From assembly GCA_964540815.1 (NCBI GenBank), contig CAZIOH010000137.1, forward strand, positions 1 to 12,660: 12,660 nt of DNA, written 5' to 3'. The notes under the pieces were generated by a model. It did not search any database. It was not told the DNA's origin and was given only the letters and a program-made list of their open reading frames with translations. A program made the position numbers and the translations under genes. Below are positions 7,900-12,660 of the stretch, one piece after another. Numbering within the stretch: the stretch's first letter is position 1; each line of letters begins with the position of its first letter. The stretch comes from CAZIOH01 sp964540815 (GTDB lineage: Bacteria > Myxococcota_A > Polyangia > Fen-1088).

Positions 7900-7970
7900 C
7901 GACAGGCGCCGCTTCGCTGCCGTTCCCCCGGGGCCCGAAGCCTCTCGACCGAACGAAACTGGTCCCGGTC

Positions 7971-8891
7971 TCAGGTTGCGGCCAGGCAGGCCCGCAACGC
8001 CGGACCGAGCAGCGGGAAGTGGAAATCGAAGCCCGACTCGATCGCGCGGATGGGAGAGACCCGCTGGCTCACGAGCAGCATCTCGTCGGCCATCTCACCG
8101 AGACCGAGGCGCAGAGCGAGCGCTGGCACCGTCAAGGCAACTGGCCGATGCAGCGCCTGCCCGAGCGCCACCGTGAATTCGGCGTTGGTCGCCGGCTCCG
8201 GGGCGACCGCATTGACCGGCCCGGCGAGCCCTTCGGTCGCGAGCGCGTGGAGGAAGAGCCGCAGGAGATCCTCGAGGTGAATCCACGGAAAATACTGGCG
8301 CCCGGAGCCGAGTCGACCGCCGAGGCCCAGGCGAAACAGCGGCAGCAGCTTGCCGAGGATGCCGCCCCCCGGACCGAGCACCACGCCGCTGCGAAAGATC
8401 ACCGTGCGGATCCCGAGCGCGGTGGCGCCCTCGGCCGCCGATTCCCATTCCCGGCCGAGCGTCGCCAGGAACCCCTGTCCGGCAGCGGACTTCTCGGTGA
8501 GGACCTCCTCCCCCCGATCCCCGTAGAACCCCACGCCGGCCATAGAGACCAGCACCCGGGGCCGCGCCGAGGGCGACATCCCGGCCATGCGCTCGACGAG
8601 CGCGCGGGTGGGCAGGACCCGGCTGTCCCGGAAGCGCCGCTTGCGCTCGACCGTCCAGCGCTTGGCCACCGACTCGCCGATCAGGTTGATGACCGCATCG
8701 ACCCCATCGAAGGCCTCCGCCGGGGGCAGGCCCACCACCCCATCCCAGGCGAAGATCCGCGCCCCCGGAACCAGCGCGGCCGTCCGGGACGGATCGCGGG
8801 CCAGCACCACGAGGGTGTGGCCGGCATCGCGCAGCTTCGGCCGCAAATTTCCTCCGAGGTAACCCGTGGCACCGGTGAGCAGGATCTTCAT
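7971..8891 (-). CDS. TIGR01777-family NAD(P)-binding epimerase (YfcH/SDR39U1-like)
   Basis: This 306-residue extended/atypical short-chain dehydrogenase begins with the Rossmann strand MKILLTGATGYLGG (nucleotide-binding GATGYLGG at 7-14). Further family markers are NLIGE near 69-73, the SMAGVGFYGDRGEEVLTE segment (normally SxxGYYGDRG), RSGVVLGPGGG and WIHLEDLL. These together define the TIGR01777 (YfcH-type) group, whose substrate is not established; an NAD(P)-dependent epimerase or reductase role is a family-level guess. The usual active-site Tyr region is present as GFYGD. Length is normal for the family. The ATG at 8891 is the only start that keeps the N-terminal strand intact. The gene is divergent from apaG across 61 bp that contains an inverted repeat. 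Confidence 0.88.
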   Translation of the reverse strand: MKILLTGATGYLGGNLRPKLRDAGHTLVVLARDPSRTAALVPGARIFAWDGVVGLPPAEAFDGVDAVINLIGESVAKRWTVERKRRFRDSRVLPTRALVERMAGMSPSARPRVLVSMAGVGFYGDRGEEVLTEKSAAGQGFLATLGREWESAAEGATALGIRTVIFRSGVVLGPGGGILGKLLPLFRLGLGGRLGSGRQYFPWIHLEDLLRLFLHALATEGLAGPVNAVAPEPATNAEFTVALGQALHRPVALTVPALALRLGLGEMADEMLLVSQRVSPIRAIESGFDFHFPLLGPALRACLAAT

Positions 8892-8915
8892 GGCGTCATG
8901 ATAAGTCGCGGCACT

Positions 8916-8945
8916 TGAACCTGCCCGGGGTCGATGGCAGGTTCA
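8916..8945. promoter_or_regulatory. Perfect 10-bp inverted repeat between epimerase gene and apaG (operator candidate)
   Basis: TGAACCTGCC (8916-8925) and GGCAGGTTCA (8936-8945) are perfect inverted copies separated by ten bases (CGGGGTCGAT). The repeat occupies the centre of the 61-bp divergent gap, 24 bases from the epimerase ATG and seven from the apaG ATG. The right arm contains the only purine-rich sequence (GGCAGG) before apaG, so in RNA a hairpin would cover it. It may be a dimeric regulator's operator or a translational control hairpin. Confidence 0.5.
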
Positions 8946-8952
8946 TTCCATC

Positions 8953-9336
8953 ATGTCGACCGCGGTGACCAATGGGATTTCCGTCTCGGTGAAGAGCCAG
9001 TACATCCCCGAGCGGTCCTCGGTGTCGAGCCGACAGTACGCCTTTGCGTACACCGTTCGCATCTCCAATGGAGGTGCGGTCCCGAGCCGCCTGCAGTCGC
9101 GCCACTGGATCATCACCGACGGGACCGGGCACGTGGAGGAGGTGCGGGGGCCGGGGGTGGTCGGGGTCCAGCCGCGGCTGCGGCCCGGCGAGACGTTCGA
9201 GTACACGAGCTGGTGCGTGCTGGCCACCCCGTCGGGTGAGATGCGCGGGACCTACCAGATGGTCACGGACGAGGGCAACCCGTTCGACGCCGAGATCGCG
9301 CCGTTTCGGCTGGCGCTCCCCCAGACGCTGAACTGA
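8953..9336 (+). CDS. apaG: ApaG domain protein (DUF525)
   Basis: The 127-residue product is full length for ApaG, a fibronectin-III-like beta-sandwich protein linked in enterobacteria to cobalt/magnesium resistance but without a settled biochemical function. Family motifs are clear: the N-terminal VTNGISVSVKSQYIPERS, the FAYTVRISN strand, QSRHWIITD, the GTGHVEEVRGPGVVG glycine-rich loop and QPRLRPGETFEYTSWC, then GEMRGTYQM. The ATG at 8953 is chosen because the family N-terminus starts directly after it. Only a weak GGCAGG ribosome binding site is visible, inside the inverted repeat at 8916-8945. It is convergent with the pyruvate kinase gene, with a 40-bp gap and no evident hairpin. It is not beside ksgA or apaH here. 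Confidence 0.93.
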   Translation: MSTAVTNGISVSVKSQYIPERSSVSSRQYAFAYTVRISNGGAVPSRLQSRHWIITDGTGHVEEVRGPGVVGVQPRLRPGETFEYTSWCVLATPSGEMRGTYQMVTDEGNPFDAEIAPFRLALPQTLN

Positions 9337-9376
9337 GCGCCGGCTTTCGACTCGCGGATTCCGACGTGCGCCTCCG

Positions 9377-10780
9377 TCATCCGACATCCACCACCCGGAT
9401 CGAGTTGGTCGGCACGCGCTGGCCGACCGGGGCGCCGTAGATCATGACGAAGTGATCGCCCGACGAGACGATCTCCTGCTCGCGCAGGTGAGCCGTCACC
9501 GCCGCGACCAGCGCGTCGATGTTGGGGAAGACCTGCAACGAGCGTGGCATGACCCCCCAGAACAGGGCCAGCCGGCGCAGCGCATCGACCGCGGGCGAGA
9601 AGGCGATGATGGGGGCGATGGGACGGGCCTTGGACAGGAGCCTCGGCGTGATGCCGGCCAGCGTGAAGGCCACGATGACCTTGGCCTCGACCTCCTTGGC
9701 GACCACGCAGGCCGCGTGGGCGATGGCCTCCTGGGTGGTCTGCCCCGGCTCCGAGGGCTGGGGGGCGTAGAACTTGCTCCCCTCCGCCTCGACGATGATC
9801 CGCTCCATCATCGCGCAGGCCTCTTGTGGGTACTTCCCCGAGGCGGTCTCCGCCGAAAGCATCACCGCGTCGGCCCCCTGGAACACCGCGGTCGCCACGT
9901 CGCCGGCCTCCGCACGCGTCGGACGGGTCGACTCGACCATCGATTGCAGCATCTCGGTCGCGACGATCACCGGGCGCTGCAGCAGCCGCCCGAAACCGAT
10001 GATCTCGCGCTGGATGATCGGGACCTGCTCGGGTCGCAGCTCGACCCCAAGATCGCCGCGGGCGACCATCACGGCATCGGCCACCCGCATGATCGACTCC
10101 AGGTTGTCCACCGCCTCGGGGGTCTCGATCTTGGCCACGATGGGCGGGGCCGGACGGCCCTGGGCCCGGCAGAACTCGCGCAGCTCCCGGATGTCGTCCG
10201 CGCTCTTCACGAACGAGAGCGCCACGTAGTCCACCCCGAGCTCGAGCCCGAGCTCGAGATCCACCCGATCCTTGTCGGTCATGGCGCGCAGACGAACCCG
10301 CTTGGACGGCAGGTTCACGCCCATCCGGTCGCGCAGCGCCGCCCCCTGCTCCACCACGCAGGACACCCGCCCACCGGCCACGCCCACCACCCGCAGGCGG
10401 ACCCGCCCGTCATCGAGCTGAACCGCATCGCCCACTTGCAGGTCATCGGCAAGCCCCTCGTACTGGATCGCGATCACCCCGGGTCCGCCCTCCATCCCCT
10501 CGACGAGCGTGATGCTCTCACCCGCGGTGATGAGCGGAGGCGCGCCCTTGCCGGTGCGGATCTTGGGGCCGCACAGATCCTGCAAGATCGCCACCACCTT
10601 GCCCATCGCTCCGCTCTCATGACGGACGATCTCGGCGACCCGGCGGTGCTCGTCGTGCGTGCCGTGAGAGAAGTTCAGGCGCGCCACGTCCATCCCCGCC
10701 TGGATCAGCCCGCGAATGCCGGCCGTCGAGGCCGTCGCGGGACCGAGTGTGCACACTATCTTCGCGCGTCGGACAACCAT
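9377..10780 (-). CDS. pyk: Pyruvate kinase
   Basis: Pyruvate kinase transfers phosphate from phosphoenolpyruvate to ADP, the last ATP-yielding step of glycolysis, in the cytoplasm. The 467-residue product has the (beta/alpha)8 core markers in order: KIVCTLGPAT at 7-16, RLNFSHG with Arg34, Asn36 and Ser38 for phosphoryl and potassium binding, Asp68 in LQDLCGPKIRTG, the small B domain at about 77-165, ALSFV, the active-site Lys217-Ile-Glu219 (VAKIETPEA), the metal-binding VARGDLGVE (Asp243), VATEMLQSM and the SAETASGKYP helix. The C-terminal domain is complete, so an allosteric tetramer is plausible; the effector cannot be read from sequence. ATG at 10780 has AAGGGGAG immediately upstream, a purine-rich but tightly spaced ribosome binding site. 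It is monocistronic by layout. Confidence 0.98.
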   Translation of the reverse strand: MVVRRAKIVCTLGPATASTAGIRGLIQAGMDVARLNFSHGTHDEHRRVAEIVRHESGAMGKVVAILQDLCGPKIRTGKGAPPLITAGESITLVEGMEGGPGVIAIQYEGLADDLQVGDAVQLDDGRVRLRVVGVAGGRVSCVVEQGAALRDRMGVNLPSKRVRLRAMTDKDRVDLELGLELGVDYVALSFVKSADDIRELREFCRAQGRPAPPIVAKIETPEAVDNLESIMRVADAVMVARGDLGVELRPEQVPIIQREIIGFGRLLQRPVIVATEMLQSMVESTRPTRAEAGDVATAVFQGADAVMLSAETASGKYPQEACAMMERIIVEAEGSKFYAPQPSEPGQTTQEAIAHAACVVAKEVEAKVIVAFTLAGITPRLLSKARPIAPIIAFSPAVDALRRLALFWGVMPRSLQVFPNIDALVAAVTAHLREQEIVSSGDHFVMIYGAPVGQRVPTNSIRVVDVG

Positions 10781-10919
10781 GTCTCCCCTTTATCGCACAT
10801 CTCGTTTGTGCGCGTGTTTCAGGCCGCCGAAAACCGCCCGGCCTCGAGGGAGCCTGCCCGGCAAACGTGGGTGGCTGCCCGCAGGGGCACGTGGTAGCTC
10901 TTCGAGTGGAGGGATCCCC

Positions 10920-11114
10920 ATGGAAAGTCTCGTCTCCCGCGACAAAGCCCAAGCCCGCAAGAAAGGCATCCTGGCCGCCTCGGCGTGGGGAGGCACGGTC
11001 TTGCTCGGCGCAACGGTGGGCTCGACATTCCTGGTGGTACCCGCCGTCGCCGGCGCGGGATACCTCACTTATAGATGGTTTATGTTTCGCGCGAAGCGCG
11101 GAATGCGTTTCTAG
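10920..11114 (+). CDS. Small hypothetical membrane protein (64 residues)
   Basis: I do not recognise a family. A strong ribosome binding site, GGAGGG (10908-10913), sits six bases before the ATG, which makes this short frame convincing. The protein has a basic, hydrophilic N-terminus (SRDKAQARKKG), a hydrophobic Gly/Ala/Val-rich stretch at about 17-50 long enough for two short membrane helices, and a basic tail RAKRGMRF. Lys/Arg at both ends with a Gly-Pro turn region (VVPAVAGAG) suggests a hairpin with both ends in the cytoplasm, by the positive-inside rule. It is divergent from pyk (139-bp gap) and ends only 4 bp from the stop of ybeY, which is convergent. No partner gene in the same direction is present. 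Confidence 0.72.
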   Translation: MESLVSRDKAQARKKGILAASAWGGTVLLGATVGSTFLVVPAVAGAGYLTYRWFMFRAKRGMRF

Positions 11115-11118
11115 TTGG

Positions 11119-11628
11119 TCAACGGCTCCGAGCGCGCGCCACGGAGGAGGAGACGGCGGCGGGCGCGCCGTTCCGCGCGCGCGGAAGCGGCAGGCGGCGA
11201 AGTCGGCGCTCGAGGGCGAACATGATCGACGCCTCGGGCGCGCGCTGGTGGTCGTAGCCGAAGAGGTGGCAGAGCCCGTGGATGGCCAGCCGCTCGAGCT
11301 CGGAGGCGAGGCGGCGGCCCGCTGCGCGCCGCCGGGCGGTCTCGACCGAGATGACGATGTCCCCGAGGTGCACGCGCGCGCCCGCCGGATCGTCGATGCC
11401 CGTCAGCTCCTGCAGGTGAAAGCTGAGCACGTCGGTGGCGCGGTCGTGCCCGCGAAAGTCTCGGTTGAGCGCGCGGATCTCCACGTCGTCGGTGAGCACC
11501 ACCGTCGCGGAGGCGCGCGCGCGGCCGACCTGTCGGAGGGCCGCGCGCAGGCGGCGCTGGATGGCCACCCGCACCGCGGCCGCGGTCTGCCCGCGTGCGC
11601 TCGGGCGGGTCAGCAGATCGATTGGCAA
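11119..11628 (-). CDS. ybeY: Endoribonuclease/rRNA maturation factor YbeY
   Basis: YbeY is a zinc-dependent single-strand endoribonuclease involved in 16S rRNA 3'-end maturation and ribosome quality control. The metal site HGLCHLFGYDH gives His117, His121 and His127 in the required H-x3-H-x5-H spacing. The upstream signatures ALNRDFRGHDRATDVLSF (54-70) and LGDIVIS (88-94) are also present. The start is placed at TTG 11628, giving 169 residues: GAGG overlapping the phoH stop lies eight bases upstream, and the family N-terminus begins about here. A longer frame reaching back into phoH would only overlap that gene. It follows phoH by 10 bp, the usual phoH-ybeY pairing. The Arg/Ala-rich C-terminal tail looks loosely conserved. 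Confidence 0.94.
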   Translation of the reverse strand: MPIDLLTRPSARGQTAAAVRVAIQRRLRAALRQVGRARASATVVLTDDVEIRALNRDFRGHDRATDVLSFHLQELTGIDDPAGARVHLGDIVISVETARRRAAGRRLASELERLAIHGLCHLFGYDHQRAPEASIMFALERRLRRLPLPRARNGAPAAVSSSVARARSR

Positions 11629-11638
11629 TCGCGACGCC

Positions 11639-12660
<1,022 letters not shown>

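Noticed and set aside
9337..9376. Terminator between convergent apaG and pyk
   Set aside because: No stem of useful length is visible in the 40-bp gap.
9452..10897. 481-codon plus-strand frame antisense to pyruvate kinase
   Set aside because: His/Arg/Asp-rich shadow of the pyk gene; no family features.

Overview
This is a high-GC bacterial chromosome segment made up mostly of conserved housekeeping genes, with one unfamiliar gene among them. The GC-rich codon usage, the trigger factor-ClpP-ClpX gene order, a REC-PAS-kinase-REC hybrid histidine kinase with a GVAHEINNP H-box, and low-complexity hexamer arrays between genes all suit a Myxococcota/deltaproteobacterial-type genome. That placement is inference; no rRNA or other phylogenetic marker is present. 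I see no tRNA, rRNA, CRISPR array, insertion sequence or prophage gene.

Layout. (1) 1-2820, minus strand: the protein quality-control operon tig -> clpP -> clpX. clpX runs off the left edge, and an inverted repeat lies in the clpP-clpX gap. (2) 2970-4847, plus strand, divergent from tig: a 625-residue protein built from about eight tandem four-cysteine zinc-ribbon-like modules. The seventh module is split by an inserted His/acid-rich and Arg/Lys-rich linker. This is the most unusual gene here. (3) 4848-5149: a convergent gap with a strong hairpin after the zinc-module gene and two opposed arrays of CGTGNN hexamers. (4) 5150-7689, minus strand: a hybrid histidine kinase whose stop codon overlaps the start of a MutT-type Nudix hydrolase. 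A good sigma70-like promoter and a roughly 150-nt leader precede the kinase. (5) 7971-8891, minus strand: a TIGR01777-type NAD(P)-binding epimerase, divergent from apaG (8953-9336, plus) across a 61-bp gap that holds a perfect 10-bp inverted repeat. (6) 9377-10780, minus strand: pyruvate kinase. (7) 10920-11114, plus strand: a small membrane protein with a strong ribosome binding site. (8) 11119-12660, minus strand: phoH-like ATPase (open at the right edge) followed by ybeY.

How the genes work together. tig/clpP/clpX handle nascent-chain folding and ATP-dependent proteolysis. phoH/ybeY is the usual RNA-metabolism and ribosome-maturation pair. The kinase-MutT pair is translationally coupled and may link a signalling input to nucleotide-pool sanitation. 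The zinc-module protein has no assigned role; its position opposite trigger factor and its basic tract only weakly suggest a nucleic-acid or ribosome-related function.
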